64,000 bases of DNA. Origin: an uncultured Roseburia sp. (GTDB lineage: Bacteria > Bacillota > Clostridia > Lachnospirales > Lachnospiraceae). Each line of letters opens with the position of its first letter. Position 1 is the first letter of the stretch. Below are positions 48,937-57,953 of the stretch, piece by piece. Below the pieces are notes generated by a model. The model made no database searches. It was not told where the DNA came from and saw only the letters and a list, made by a program, of their open reading frames with translations. The DNA is taken from positions 62,001-126,000 of the forward strand of contig CANSKO010000002.1 in NCBI GenBank assembly GCA_947647505.1, given 5' to 3'. Made by a program: the position numbers and the translations under genes.

Positions 48937-49197
48937 ATGGCTGAACTAATAAATATCGGATTTGGCAATCTTGTCAACACGGAAAAAATCGCCGCGATTG
49001 TCACGCCGGATTCTGCGCCGGCCAAGCGGCTGGTACAAAGGTCCAGACAAAAGGAGAGCGTAGTGGACGCGACGCAGGGCAGGAAGACGAGGAGCATTCT
49101 GATTCTGGAGCAGGGGACAATCGTGCTTTCGGCTTTGGGACCGGACACGCTGGCAGGACGTTTTCATGAGCTTGTCGGAAGGGCTGAGGGAGAATAG
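48937..49197 (+). CDS. remA: Extracellular matrix regulator RemA (DUF370)
   Basis: An 86-residue protein starting MAELINIGFGNLVNTEKIAA, with RSRQKESVVDATQGRKTRSI and a conserved SALGPDTLAGRF. RemA forms DNA-wrapping rings that activate matrix genes in Bacillus. It lies 8 bases after yicC and abuts gmk. Confidence 0.95.
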   Translation: MAELINIGFGNLVNTEKIAAIVTPDSAPAKRLVQRSRQKESVVDATQGRKTRSILILEQGTIVLSALGPDTLAGRFHELVGRAEGE

Positions 49198-49848
49198 ATG
49201 GATGTAAAGGGACGGCAGCAGAAAGGCATTCTTGTTGTGTTTTCCGGGTTTTCCGGTTCCGGGAAAGGAACCGTGATGAACCGTCTGATGGAACGATACG
49301 GCGCATATTATGCGCTGTCGATTTCCGCGACGACGCGAAAGCCCAGGGAAGGGGAGCAGGACGGCAGGGAATATTTTTTCAAAACAAAGGAAGAATTTGA
49401 AAAAATGATTGAAAATCAGGAGCTGGTCGAGTATGCTTTGTACGTGGGCAATTATTATGGGACGCCAAAGGCGTACGTGCAGGAACAGCTGGACGCGGGG
49501 AAGGACGTTATTCTTGAAATCGAAATTCAGGGCGCGCGCAGCATAAAGGCTATGTTTCCGGATACGCTTCTTTTGTTCGTGGCGCCGCCGGATGCGGATA
49601 CGCTTAAGAAGCGTCTGTCGGGAAGAGGCACGGAGAGTAAAGAAGCAGTGGCCGCAAGGCTGGCGCGGGCGTATGAAGAAGCCCAGGGCGTGGAAGAGTA
49701 TGATTATCTGGTGATCAACGACGCGCTGGAGGAATGCGTCGATGCGGTGCATGCGACGATTCGAAACGAGCACGCGAAGGTATCCAGAAATCAGGCTTAT
49801 ATCGGGAAAATCAAAGAAGAGCTGAAACGCTTTTCGAAAGGAGAATAG
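49198..49848 (+). CDS. gmk: Guanylate kinase
   Basis: 216 residues with P-loop FSGFSGSGKGTVMNRLM, ATTRKPREGEQDGREYFF and EIEIQGARSIKAMFP. It phosphorylates GMP to GDP. It starts immediately after the remA stop, with GAGGGAGAA inside remA as ribosome-binding site. Confidence 0.97.
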   Translation: MDVKGRQQKGILVVFSGFSGSGKGTVMNRLMERYGAYYALSISATTRKPREGEQDGREYFFKTKEEFEKMIENQELVEYALYVGNYYGTPKAYVQEQLDAGKDVILEIEIQGARSIKAMFPDTLLLFVAPPDADTLKKRLSGRGTESKEAVAARLARAYEEAQGVEEYDYLVINDALEECVDAVHATIRNEHAKVSRNQAYIGKIKEELKRFSKGE

Positions 49849-49851
49849 AAT

Positions 49852-50106
49852 ATGATACATCCATCTTATGTAGAGCTTATGAAGGTCGTCAATCACGAGG
49901 GCGCAATCGGGGAAGAGCCGGTCGTAAACAGTCGTTATTCGATTGTGATCGCCGCAGCGAAGCGGGCGCGTCAGATTGTCGGCGGAGCGGAGCCGATGCT
50001 TCCAAATTCTCACGGAAAGAAGCCGTTGTCCATCGCGGTCGAAGAGCTGTATGTGGGCGACGTTAAGATTTTAAGTGAAGAAGAACAGGATACAAAGCCG
50101 TATTAA
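49852..50106 (+). CDS. rpoZ: RNA polymerase subunit omega
   Basis: An 84-residue protein starting MIHPSYVELMKVVN, with SRYSIVIAAAKRARQI and KPLSIAVEELYVGDV, the omega pattern. It stabilises the beta' subunit. It lies 3 bases after gmk, with AAAGGAGAA upstream. Confidence 0.95.
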   Translation: MIHPSYVELMKVVNHEGAIGEEPVVNSRYSIVIAAAKRARQIVGGAEPMLPNSHGKKPLSIAVEELYVGDVKILSEEEQDTKPY

Positions 50107-50108
50107 GA

Positions 50109-50152
50109 TAAAAGGGGATGTGCAAAACGCGGGTTTTGACATCCCTTTTATA
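50109..50152 (+). terminator. Terminator after rpoZ
   Basis: A long hairpin pairs AAAGGGG-ATGT-GCAAAAC with GTTTTG-ACAT-CCCTTT and is followed by TTTTAT. It ends the yicC-rpoZ operon. Confidence 0.8.
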
Positions 50153-50172
50153 ACAGTGACATGGAGGAACAG

Positions 50173-51501
50173 ATGAAATTACTGTTGATATCGCTTGGAT
50201 GCGATAAGAATCTGGTGGATTCCGAATATATGCTTGGCATGCTGGCGGCAGATGGCGTAATATTGACGGATGATGAGAAAGAGGCGGATGTGATCGTCAT
50301 CAATACCTGCTGTTTTATTGGAGACGCCAAAGAAGAAAGCATTCAGACGATTCTGGATATGGCGGCATATAAAGAAAGCGGCAGTTTAAAAGGCCTGATC
50401 GTAACCGGTTGCCTGGCGCAGCGCTACAGGGAAGAGATTTTAGAGGAAATACCGGAAGTGGACGCATTGCTTGGGACGAATTCCTGTGACGGCATTGTGG
50501 AGGCGGTGCGAAGCGTCTGGAAGCAGGGGCATTATGAGCGCTTTCGGGAGCTTAAAGGGCTTCCGGCGTTTCCGGCAAAGCGCATGGTGACAACGGGCGG
50601 GCATTACGCGTATCTTAAGATTGCGGAGGGGTGCGACAAATGCTGCACGTACTGCATTATTCCAAAGGTGCGCGGCGCATATCGGAGCGTTCCGCTTCCT
50701 GCGCTGGTGCGGCAGGCCAAAGAGCTGGTTTCTATGGGGGTAAAAGAACTGATCCTGGTTGCGCAGGAGACGACGCTTTACGGCGTGGATCTGTATGGAG
50801 AGAAGTCGCTGTGGCGTCTTTTGGATGCGTTAAATCAGATTCCAAAGCTGCGCTGGATACGGATTCTCTACTGTTATCCGGAAGACATTGACGATACGCT
50901 GATTGACGCGATGGTGCAAAATGAAAAGGTCTGCCATTATCTGGATCTGCCGATTCAGCATTGTTCGGACATCATTTTGCGCCGCATGGGTCGGAAGACG
51001 GGAAAAGAGGACATTGTGCGCATGATAGAAAAGCTGCGTGAACGCATACCGGATATCTGCATTCGCACGACGTTGATCTGTGGATTTCCCGGAGAGACGG
51101 ATCAGCAGCATGAAGATCTGATGCAGTTTGTAAACGATATGGAGTTTGACCGTCTGGGCGTATTTGCCTATTCGCCGGAAGAGGGAACGCCGGCGGAAGC
51201 GTTTTCGGGTCAGGTGGAGGAAGCGGTCAAACAGACGCGAAGAGAAGAGCTGATGGAATTGCAGCAGGAAATTTCGTTTGACCGGCATGCGGCATGGAAG
51301 GGAAAGGAAATTGACGTATTGGTAGAGGGATGCGTGGCGGGAGAAGAGCATGCCTACGTCGGGCGTACGTACCGGGATGCGCCGGACGTGGATGGCTATG
51401 TATTCTTCCAGACGGACGAGACGCTTATGACGGGTGATTTTGTGCGGGCAAGGATTACCGGCGCGTACGAATACGATTTGACAGGGGAGTTGATACCATG
51501 A
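50173..51501 (+). CDS. rimO: Ribosomal protein uS12 methylthiotransferase RimO
   Basis: 442 residues. The N-terminal UPF0004 domain carries three cysteines (SLGCDKNLVDSE, NTCCFIG, TGCLAQRY). The radical-SAM CxxxCxxC is in AEGCDKCCTYCIIPKVRG, and a C-terminal TRAM domain follows. LGCDKN and the RG following IPK separate RimO from MiaB. ATG at 50173 is set by GGAGGA; an ATG at 50161 precedes that site. It overlaps pgsA by 4 bases. Confidence 0.94.
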   Translation: MKLLLISLGCDKNLVDSEYMLGMLAADGVILTDDEKEADVIVINTCCFIGDAKEESIQTILDMAAYKESGSLKGLIVTGCLAQRYREEILEEIPEVDALLGTNSCDGIVEAVRSVWKQGHYERFRELKGLPAFPAKRMVTTGGHYAYLKIAEGCDKCCTYCIIPKVRGAYRSVPLPALVRQAKELVSMGVKELILVAQETTLYGVDLYGEKSLWRLLDALNQIPKLRWIRILYCYPEDIDDTLIDAMVQNEKVCHYLDLPIQHCSDIILRRMGRKTGKEDIVRMIEKLRERIPDICIRTTLICGFPGETDQQHEDLMQFVNDMEFDRLGVFAYSPEEGTPAEAFSGQVEEAVKQTRREELMELQQEISFDRHAAWKGKEIDVLVEGCVAGEEHAYVGRTYRDAPDVDGYVFFQTDETLMTGDFVRARITGAYEYDLTGELIP

Positions 51502-52040
51502 ATTTGCCAAACAGACTGACGGTTTTGCGCGTGCTGCTGATCCCGTTTTTTGTGTTTTTTTTACTGTATCCGGATGTGGCGGAATATGGGAATTACATTG
51601 CAGCGGTTATCTTTATTCTCGCGAGCCTGACCGATTTTGCAGATGGAAAAATTGCAAGAAAGTACAATCTGGTCACAAATTTTGGAAAATTTATGGACCC
51701 TCTGGCAGATAAGCTGCTGGTCTGCGCGGCTATGATCTGCCTGATTGAGACGGGAAAGCTGGCCGCATGGATTGTGATTGTGATTATCAGCAGAGAGTTT
51801 ATCATCAGCGGCTTTCGGCTGGTGGCTTCGGATAACGGCATTGTCATTGCGGCAAACTACTGGGGAAAGTTTAAAACGACGTTTCAGATTCTGATGATTA
51901 TCGTTTTGATTCTGGATCTCGACCTGCCGTATTACGATATTCTGGAACAGGCTCTGACGGCCGTTGCGCTGGCTTTAACGATCATTTCCCTGATCGATTA
52001 TGTCTGGAAGAATAAAGAAGTGTTAAAAGAACAAAAATAA
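51498..52040 (+). CDS. pgsA: CDP-diacylglycerol--glycerol-3-phosphate 3-phosphatidyltransferase
   Basis: 180 residues, mostly membrane spans. It starts MNLPNRLTVLRVLLIPFFVF and has the CDP-alcohol phosphotransferase motif TDFADGKIARKYNLVTNFGKFMDPLADK (D-x2-D-G-x2-A-R-x-G/N...G-x3-D-x3-D pattern). It makes phosphatidylglycerol phosphate. It overlaps rimO, the usual Clostridial order rimO-pgsA-cinA. Confidence 0.95.
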   Translation: MNLPNRLTVLRVLLIPFFVFFLLYPDVAEYGNYIAAVIFILASLTDFADGKIARKYNLVTNFGKFMDPLADKLLVCAAMICLIETGKLAAWIVIVIISREFIISGFRLVASDNGIVIAANYWGKFKTTFQILMIIVLILDLDLPYYDILEQALTAVALALTIISLIDYVWKNKEVLKEQK

Positions 52041-52063
52041 AAGAAAAACGGAAAGAAGAGCAG

Positions 52064-52534
52064 ATGGAACAGAAAATTGCAGAGCTTTTGATGCAGAAGA
52101 GCCTGACAATCACAACGGCGGAATCGTGCACCGGCGGACTGATTGCGGCTGCGCTTGTCAATGCGCCGGGGATTTCCGGCAGCTTTCAGGAGGGCTATAT
52201 TACGTATTCGAATGAGGCGAAAGAAAAGCTGCTTGGCGTATCGCACGAGACGCTGCGGCAGTTTGGAGCAGTCAGCCGGGAAACGGCAGAAGAGATGGCG
52301 CGCGGGGCAAAAAAGGCCGCCAGAGCGGATGTTTCGATTATTTCGACCGGAATTGCAGGACCCGACGGAGGAACGAAAGAGAAGCCGGTGGGACTTGTCT
52401 ATCTGGCCTGCTGCTGTCAGGATGCGCTTACAGTGGAATGCCACACGTTTTCCGGGGACAGGCAGAGCGTGCGCAACGCGTCTGTTGCCGCCGCGCTTGC
52501 GCTGGTGAAACGAATGATTGCGCATGCAGAGTGA
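52064..52534 (+). CDS. pncC: CinA C-terminal-type nicotinamide-nucleotide amidohydrolase
   Basis: 156 residues containing TTAESCTGGLIAAALVNAPG, SNEAKEKLLGV and STGIAGPDGGTKEKPVGLVY, the PncC domain. The N-terminal MoCF domain of full CinA is absent. It hydrolyses NMN to nicotinate mononucleotide in NAD salvage. Confidence 0.93.
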   Translation: MEQKIAELLMQKSLTITTAESCTGGLIAAALVNAPGISGSFQEGYITYSNEAKEKLLGVSHETLRQFGAVSRETAEEMARGAKKAARADVSIISTGIAGPDGGTKEKPVGLVYLACCCQDALTVECHTFSGDRQSVRNASVAAALALVKRMIAHAE

Positions 52535-52549
52535 CGGAGGAAACAGAAG

Positions 52550-53110
52550 ATGAGAATTATTGCGGGAAGCAGGCGGCGCATGCAGTTAAAGACGCCGGAA
52601 GGCAAAGGGGTCCGGCCGACGACGGACCGGATCAAGGAAACGCTGTTTAACATGCTGCAAAACGAGCTGTACGGCTGTCATTTCCTGGATTTGTTCGCCG
52701 GGAGCGGACAGATTGGGCTGGAAGCGTTAAGCCGCGGCGCAAAACATGCCGTGTTTGTGGAACGGGATGCAAAAGCCGCCGCATGCATCCGTGCGAATCT
52801 GGAATCGACCGGGCTGTCGGAGCAGGGACTGCTGCTGAAAATGGACGCAGCTGCGGCGCTGCGCACGCTGGAAGGAAAGCATTCGTTTGACGTCGTGTTT
52901 CTGGACCCGCCGTATGAGATGTCTCTGGAAAAAGAGGCGCTTGCGTATCTGGCGGGCTCTTCCTTATTGAAGGAAGGCGCGGTTTTAGTCGTAGAGTCCG
53001 GGCTTGGGACGGATTTTTCCTATCTTTCCGAGCTTGGCTATACGGTGGTAAAAGAAAAAAAATATAAGACCAATCAGCATTTGTTTTTAACGTGGGAGAG
53101 GAAAGCGTGA
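52550..53110 (+). CDS. rsmD: 16S rRNA (guanine(966)-N(2))-methyltransferase RsmD
   Basis: 186 residues: MRIIAGSRRRMQLKTPEGKG, RPTTDRIKETLFNML, SAM-binding FLDLFAGSGQIGLEALSRGA and the catalytic VFLDPPYEM. It lies 6 bases before coaD, the ylbH-ylbI order of Bacillus. Confidence 0.95.
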   Translation: MRIIAGSRRRMQLKTPEGKGVRPTTDRIKETLFNMLQNELYGCHFLDLFAGSGQIGLEALSRGAKHAVFVERDAKAAACIRANLESTGLSEQGLLLKMDAAAALRTLEGKHSFDVVFLDPPYEMSLEKEALAYLAGSSLLKEGAVLVVESGLGTDFSYLSELGYTVVKEKKYKTNQHLFLTWERKA

Positions 53111-53116
53111 TCAGAT

Positions 53117-53632
53117 ATGAGAAAAGCAATCTATCCGGGAAGCTTTGACCCGGTGACGTTTGGACATCAGGATATTATCGAGCGTTCGTCTGTGATTTTC
53201 GATGAATTAATCGTGGGCGTGTTGAATAATAGTGAGAAAAATTCATTGTTTTCTGTAGGGGAACGTGTTAGTATGTTAAAAGAGATTACAAAAGACATAC
53301 CAAATGTGACGGTTGATTCCTTCGATGGACTTTTAGTCGATTATATGAAGGAGATCGGCGCCACAATTATTGTGCGGGGACTGCGGGCTGTAACTGATTT
53401 TGAATATGAGTTGCAGATTGCACAGACGAACCATGTGGAATATCCGCGTGCAGAAACTGTTTTTCTGACGACGAATCTGAAATATTCCTATCTGAGTTCT
53501 TCAATCGTACGGGAATTTGCCGCATATGGAGGCGATATTTCGAAATTTGTTCCTTCGCAGTTTGTGGACAGGATTTACGAAAAATCCAACAGGAAGCAGG
53601 ATGGGCCCACGGCGGTTAAAAACAGTAAATAA
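53117..53632 (+). CDS. coaD: Pantetheine-phosphate adenylyltransferase
   Basis: 171 residues with the TxGH-type nucleotidyltransferase motif ([20 protein letters not shown]), [22 protein letters not shown] and a late [13 protein letters not shown]. It catalyses the penultimate CoA-synthesis step. Confidence 0.97.
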   Translation: MRKAIYPGSFDPVTFGHQDIIERSSVIFDELIVGVLNNSEKNSLFSVGERVSMLKEITKDIPNVTVDSFDGLLVDYMKEIGATIIVRGLRAVTDFEYELQIAQTNHVEYPRAETVFLTTNLKYSYLSSSIVREFAAYGGDISKFVPSQFVDRIYEKSNRKQDGPTAVKNSK

Positions 53633-53644
53633 GGAGTGTTGGCA

Positions 53645-54268
53645 TTGAATAGCAGGATGGAGCAGATTATCGAAGAAATTGAAGAATACATAGAAGGCTG
53701 TAAAGCGCAGAGATTCAATGGTTCGAATATTATTGTAGATAAAGAGACGATGGAGGAGCTTTTGACGGAGCTTCGGATGAAGATGCCGGAGGAGATTAAG
53801 CGGTATCAGAAGATTATCAGCAATAAAGAGGCGATTCTTGCGGATGCCAGGACGAAAGCAGACGAGATTTTGGCGCAGGCGCAGGTTCAGACAACGGAGC
53901 TGATCAGCGAGCATGAAATTATGCAGCAGGCTTATGCGCAGGCCAATGAAGTCGTGATGATTGCAACGCGGCAGGCGCAGGAGATTCTGGACGCCGCGAC
54001 GAATGACGCCAATGCCATCCGCATGAGCGCCATTACGTATACGGACGATATGTTAAAAAGCCTGGAGGAGATCATTTCCGGTTCCATTGAGACGTCAAAG
54101 GCCAGAACGGAAAGCCTGGTCAGCTCCCTGCAGGGGTATCTGGAGGTTGTGATGACAAACCGTTCGGAGCTTCTGCCGCAGGAGCTGGATGGCGCCGGAG
54201 GCCGCGGAGAACGGGGGATGGAGGCCGTTTCCCGTTCCTATTCACAGCCTGTAGATGAGGAGGAATAG
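53645..54268 (+). CDS. Coiled-coil protein related to DivIVA/ATP-synthase-b-like helices, function unknown
   Basis: 207 residues, nearly all alpha-helical. LLTELRMKMPEEIKRYQKII and LADARTKADEILAQAQVQTT run into a long heptad-like region, then a Gly/Arg-rich tail. The KADEILAQAQ-type pattern is like that of F-type ATPase b subunits and DivIVA-like proteins, but there is no membrane segment. A conserved neighbour of coaD in Clostridia; the role may be cell-division or envelope scaffolding (inference). TTG at 53645 follows GGAGTG; GTG at 53636 is in frame. The 3' end overlaps the convergent ylbJ gene by 27 bases. Confidence 0.6.
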   Translation: MNSRMEQIIEEIEEYIEGCKAQRFNGSNIIVDKETMEELLTELRMKMPEEIKRYQKIISNKEAILADARTKADEILAQAQVQTTELISEHEIMQQAYAQANEVVMIATRQAQEILDAATNDANAIRMSAITYTDDMLKSLEEIISGSIETSKARTESLVSSLQGYLEVVMTNRSELLPQELDGAGGRGERGMEAVSRSYSQPVDEEE

Positions 54269-55165
54269 GAAAGAGAGCGCACAGCTTGCTGCGGCAAAAG
54301 CAAGGCGGCAGAGCAGATAGCGCGTTCTGGAAAAAGAACATTCCGCCGTCATGGAACAGGTCTGGGCGAAGCCGCACAGTCCGCCAAATGAAGCAAAGAA
54401 TATGGCAAGCGGATAGACGCATTCCGGTGGAAGATCCGCTTCGTTCAGACAGGAAATGCCGGTCGTGACTTCCACAATGCCGGTGCAGATGACGTTTAGC
54501 AGGGGCGCGCCTGTATTGTATGTATGCAGCAGAGCGGCAAAGATGGAAAACAGGATGATATAGCCGCCGAGCTTTGTCAGAGATTCAAAACCATTCATAA
54601 TTCCGGCATCGACGATTCCAAAATCCAGATGGAAGTCGGATGCCGAATTTTTTACATCTTCTGTTTTTAATCGCCTCAGACGGCAGATGCCGTAGAGGAG
54701 GGGCGGAAGGTAAAGCGCCGCATAGCTTGGAAGCGTAAGCTGCGGCATGGCAAGGATGTTCGTTAAAAGATAGCCGCTTACAAATACGGGGCTTAACTGG
54801 TTAAAGCATATGGAAAGAATTTCGCCTTCTTTTTGGCTGATTTTGTTTCCTGCGACGAGGTCCGCGCTGATTTTGCTTCCCATTGGAAAGCCGAACAGCA
54901 TGCCGCCTAAAAAGGCGAAGCAGCCGTTTCTGCTGGTTGGGACGATGCGCTTTGTCAGCGGATATAAATATTTTGTAACAATCTGCATATAATTGGAGTA
55001 CACCATCAGATTCGACAGGATTGCAAGCGGCAGCAGAGCGGGAAGAATCTGTTCGTACCAGAGCAGAAGCCCGTTTCCGGCCGCCTGCATGGATACGGAT
55101 GGGTGCGTGAGAATAAACAGTATAACGATAAGCAGTGTAATCAGAATCAAATAAGTTTTTTTCAT
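54242..55165 (-). CDS. ylbJ: YlbJ-type sporulation integral membrane protein (Gate/nucleoside-recognition family)
   Basis: 307 residues with about eight transmembrane segments. Characteristic blocks are LLWYEQILPALLPLAILSNL, GMLFGFPMGSKISADLVAG and FNQLSPVFVSGYLL, with a late FFASFGGLCGFAQT. YlbJ is needed for mature spore formation in Bacillus, where it also adjoins coaD (ylbI). Here it is inverted relative to coaD. Its start lies only 30 bases from the divergent pepD start. Confidence 0.85.
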   Translation of the reverse strand: MKKTYLILITLLIVILFILTHPSVSMQAAGNGLLLWYEQILPALLPLAILSNLMVYSNYMQIVTKYLYPLTKRIVPTSRNGCFAFLGGMLFGFPMGSKISADLVAGNKISQKEGEILSICFNQLSPVFVSGYLLTNILAMPQLTLPSYAALYLPPLLYGICRLRRLKTEDVKNSASDFHLDFGIVDAGIMNGFESLTKLGGYIILFSIFAALLHTYNTGAPLLNVICTGIVEVTTGISCLNEADLPPECVYPLAIFFASFGGLCGFAQTCSMTAECSFSRTRYLLCRLAFAAASCALSFLFLLIYRL

Positions 55166-55195
55166 AGTACAATATATTAGAAAAAGGAGGAAGCT

Positions 55196-56644
55196 ATGCG
55201 TGTTTTAGAAAACCAGAAGCCGCAGGACGTGTTTTACTATTTTGAAGAAATCAGCCGGATTCCGCGCGCTTCTTATCATACAAGGGCAATCAGCGATTAT
55301 CTGGTGCAGTTTGCAAAAACGCATGGATTTGAGCATTATCAGGATGACGATGACAACGTAATTATCATCAAAGAAGCGTCGCCGGGCTATGAAGCGTCGG
55401 AGCCTGTTATTTTGCAGGGGCATATGGACATGGTCTGTGAAAAGGAAGCGGGAAGGGAAATTGATTTTGAAACAGAGGGCCTTACGCTTTTTGTAGATGG
55501 CGATTTTGTCAGAGCAGAGGGGACGACGCTGGGCGGAGACGACGGCATTGCGCTTGCCTGCGCGCTTGCGGTTCTGGATGACGATACGTTATGTCATCCG
55601 AGGCTTGAGGCCGTTTTTACGACGAATGAGGAAGTCGGGCTTCTGGGCGCGAAATCAATTGATTTATCGATGCTGAAAGGGCATATTCTGTTGAATATTG
55701 ATTCGGATCGGGAAGGGCATTTTCTGACGAGCTGCGCCGGCGGACTGACGGCGCAGGTGAAAATACCGGTGTCGTATCAAAAGGAGAAGGGCAGATGGGC
55801 GCAGATTCGGCTGCATGGGCTTTTGGGCGGGCATTCCGGAAGCGAGATTGACAAAGAGCACGCCAATGCCATTGTGACGATGGGACGCATTCTCAAATAC
55901 CTGAAAGACCGTATGCCGTATGGCGTCGTTTCGCTGGAAGGGGGCCGTAAGGACAATGCGATTCCAAGAGAAGCGACGGCCGGCATTCTGCTGCCTGATG
56001 AAGCGGAAGGGGCGTTTTCGGGTTATGTGGAAGCGATTGCGGACATTCTGAAAAAAGAATATATAAACACGGAGCCAAATCTTTCCGTAAGCGTGGAAAT
56101 CGCGGAGGAGAGGGAGTGCGACGTTCTTTCCGTCGTATCAATGGAAAAGGTTTTGTTTTATCTGCGCAATGCGCCAAATGGCGTGCTGTACAGGAGCGTA
56201 AATTTTGAGGGACTGGTGGAGACGTCCTTAAACGCCGGGATTTTAAAGCTGGACGGTACGGATTTTTGCATTTCCACATCTGTCAGAAGCAGCGTGGGAA
56301 GTCGGAAAGAGGAGCTTTGCGAGCGGCTTACGTATCTGACGGAGTTTCTGGGCGGAACGATTACGCTGTCAGGCGACTATCCGGCATGGGAATATCGTGA
56401 CGATTCAAAGGTGCGCGCGCTTGTTTCAAAGATTTATCGGGAAGAGACGGGCAGAGAACCGATCTTTGAAGCGATTCACGCAGGATTGGAGTGCGGCGCG
56501 CTTTCCGATAAAATTCCTGGCATGGACGCCGTTTCGTTTGGACCGGATAATTTTGACATCCATACGCCAAACGAGCGCCTGAGCATTTCTTCGACAGAGC
56601 GCGTCTATCGGTTTTTGGTTCGGCTGCTTGCAGCCATGCGGTAA
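55196..56644 (+). CDS. pepD: Aminoacyl-histidine dipeptidase (PepD, M20 family)
   Basis: 482 residues. Metal-binding and catalytic motifs are LQGHMDMVCEK, TLGGDDGIALA, FTTNEEVGLLGA and HGLLGGHSGSEIDKEHANAI, with a C-terminal EAIHAGLECGAL and DAVSFGPDNFDIHTPNE. It cleaves Xaa-His dipeptides. AAAAGGAGGAAG precedes the ATG. Confidence 0.93.
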   Translation: MRVLENQKPQDVFYYFEEISRIPRASYHTRAISDYLVQFAKTHGFEHYQDDDDNVIIIKEASPGYEASEPVILQGHMDMVCEKEAGREIDFETEGLTLFVDGDFVRAEGTTLGGDDGIALACALAVLDDDTLCHPRLEAVFTTNEEVGLLGAKSIDLSMLKGHILLNIDSDREGHFLTSCAGGLTAQVKIPVSYQKEKGRWAQIRLHGLLGGHSGSEIDKEHANAIVTMGRILKYLKDRMPYGVVSLEGGRKDNAIPREATAGILLPDEAEGAFSGYVEAIADILKKEYINTEPNLSVSVEIAEERECDVLSVVSMEKVLFYLRNAPNGVLYRSVNFEGLVETSLNAGILKLDGTDFCISTSVRSSVGSRKEELCERLTYLTEFLGGTITLSGDYPAWEYRDDSKVRALVSKIYREETGREPIFEAIHAGLECGALSDKIPGMDAVSFGPDNFDIHTPNERLSISSTERVYRFLVRLLAAMR

Positions 56645-56647
56645 TTC

Positions 56648-57280
56648 GTGGCGGCGCGCAGGTACTTTTGTCTGATTTTGCTCTTTTTTACCGTTGTGCT
56701 TTTGGATGCATGGCTGCTTCAGTCTCTGCGTGAGACGAAAGAGGCGGAGCCGGAGGACGTCCTTTGGGCGGTGCGGGAGGATATGGTTTATTTTCCCGTT
56801 CCGCAGTCGTCCTATGATACGGAAGGCTACAGCGTAAGCTTTGCTGACAGCTGGATGGAGAGCCGAAATTTTGGCGGCGAGCGGGTGCATGAGGGATGTG
56901 ACATTATGGCGGCCGTAAATAAGCGCGGACATTATCCGATTGTAAGCATTTCGGACGGATGCGTGGAAAATATGGGCTGGCTTACGCTGGGCGGCTATCG
57001 GATCGGGATACGAAGTCCTGCCGGCGTTTATTTCTATTATGCGCATTTGAGCGATTATGCGCCGGATCTTGCCGTTGGAGATGAAGTGAAAGCCGGGGAG
57101 CTGCTGGGCTTTATGGGAGATACCGGCTACAGTGAAAAGGAAGGGACGACGGGCTTTTTTCCCGTGCATCTGCATGTCGGGATTTATCTGAATCAGGAGG
57201 ACGGGGAAGAGAAAAGCTACAATCCTTATCCGTTTTTAAAAGAGCTGGAAAAAAAGAAACTGAAGTTTTGTTTTGAATAA
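56648..57280 (+). CDS. M23-family (LytM/peptidoglycan endopeptidase-like) membrane-anchored protein
   Basis: 210 residues. One N-terminal transmembrane segment (about 5-24) is followed by an extracytoplasmic LytM domain: the zinc ligands of RVHEGCDIM (HxxxD) and of VHLHVGIY (HxH), and YYAHLSDYAPDLAVGD. The start is GTG at 56648, four bases after the pepD stop. It likely cleaves or regulates peptidoglycan peptides. Sporulation homologues exist, but none is certain here. Confidence 0.83.
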   Translation: MAARRYFCLILLFFTVVLLDAWLLQSLRETKEAEPEDVLWAVREDMVYFPVPQSSYDTEGYSVSFADSWMESRNFGGERVHEGCDIMAAVNKRGHYPIVSISDGCVENMGWLTLGGYRIGIRSPAGVYFYYAHLSDYAPDLAVGDEVKAGELLGFMGDTGYSEKEGTTGFFPVHLHVGIYLNQEDGEEKSYNPYPFLKELEKKKLKFCFE

Positions 57281-57294
57281 CAGGAGAAGGAAGC

Positions 57295-57948
57295 ATGTTT
57301 GAGCAGATAAAGGCTGTGATATTTGATCTGGACGGCACGCTTGTAGATTCCATGGGATTGTGGCGGGATATCGATATCGCGTTTCTTGGCGAGCGGGGCA
57401 TTCCATACCAGGAGGATTTGCAGGAAAAAATCGAAGGCATGAGCTTTACGGAAACGGCCGTATTCTGTAAGGAGTATTTTGGACTGAGTGAATCCGTGGA
57501 AGAGCTGAAAGCCATCTGGAACGAAATGGCGAATCAAAAGTATCGCTTTGAGGTAAAGGCGAAGCCGGGCGTGATGGAGTTTTTGGATTTGCTCAGGGAA
57601 AAAGGCATTAAGATGGGCATCGCGACAAGCAATTCCAGCGAACTGATTCAGGCAGTCAATGCGGCGCATCATTTTGACGAATACATGTCATGCATCGTAA
57701 CGTCGTGTTCCGTCAAAAAGGGAAAACCGGCGCCGGACGTTTATCTGGAAGCGGCGCGGCAGCTTGGAGTTTTGCCGGAGCAGTGCCTTGTGTTTGAGGA
57801 TATCGTAAAAGGCATCGAGGCGGGAAAGAATGCCGGCATGCAGGTATGCGCCGTAGAAGACGCTTATTCTGCCGCATATCGGGAGAAGAAGAAAGAAATC
57901 AGCGATTACTACATAGAAACGTACGATGAAATAATAAAGGACTGGTAA
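57295..57948 (+). CDS. HAD-superfamily phosphatase (beta-phosphoglucomutase/pyrophosphatase-like)
   Basis: 217 residues: FDLDGTLVDSMG (nucleophile Asp), GIATSNSS and KKGKPAPDVYLEAARQLGV, then VFEDIVKGIEAGKNAGM. Subfamily IA with a helical cap. The substrate is not predictable. AAGGAAG precedes the ATG; it is operonic with the genes on both sides. Confidence 0.85.
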   Translation: MFEQIKAVIFDLDGTLVDSMGLWRDIDIAFLGERGIPYQEDLQEKIEGMSFTETAVFCKEYFGLSESVEELKAIWNEMANQKYRFEVKAKPGVMEFLDLLREKGIKMGIATSNSSELIQAVNAAHHFDEYMSCIVTSCSVKKGKPAPDVYLEAARQLGVLPEQCLVFEDIVKGIEAGKNAGMQVCAVEDAYSAAYREKKKEISDYYIETYDEIIKDW

Positions 57949-57953
57949 AGGCG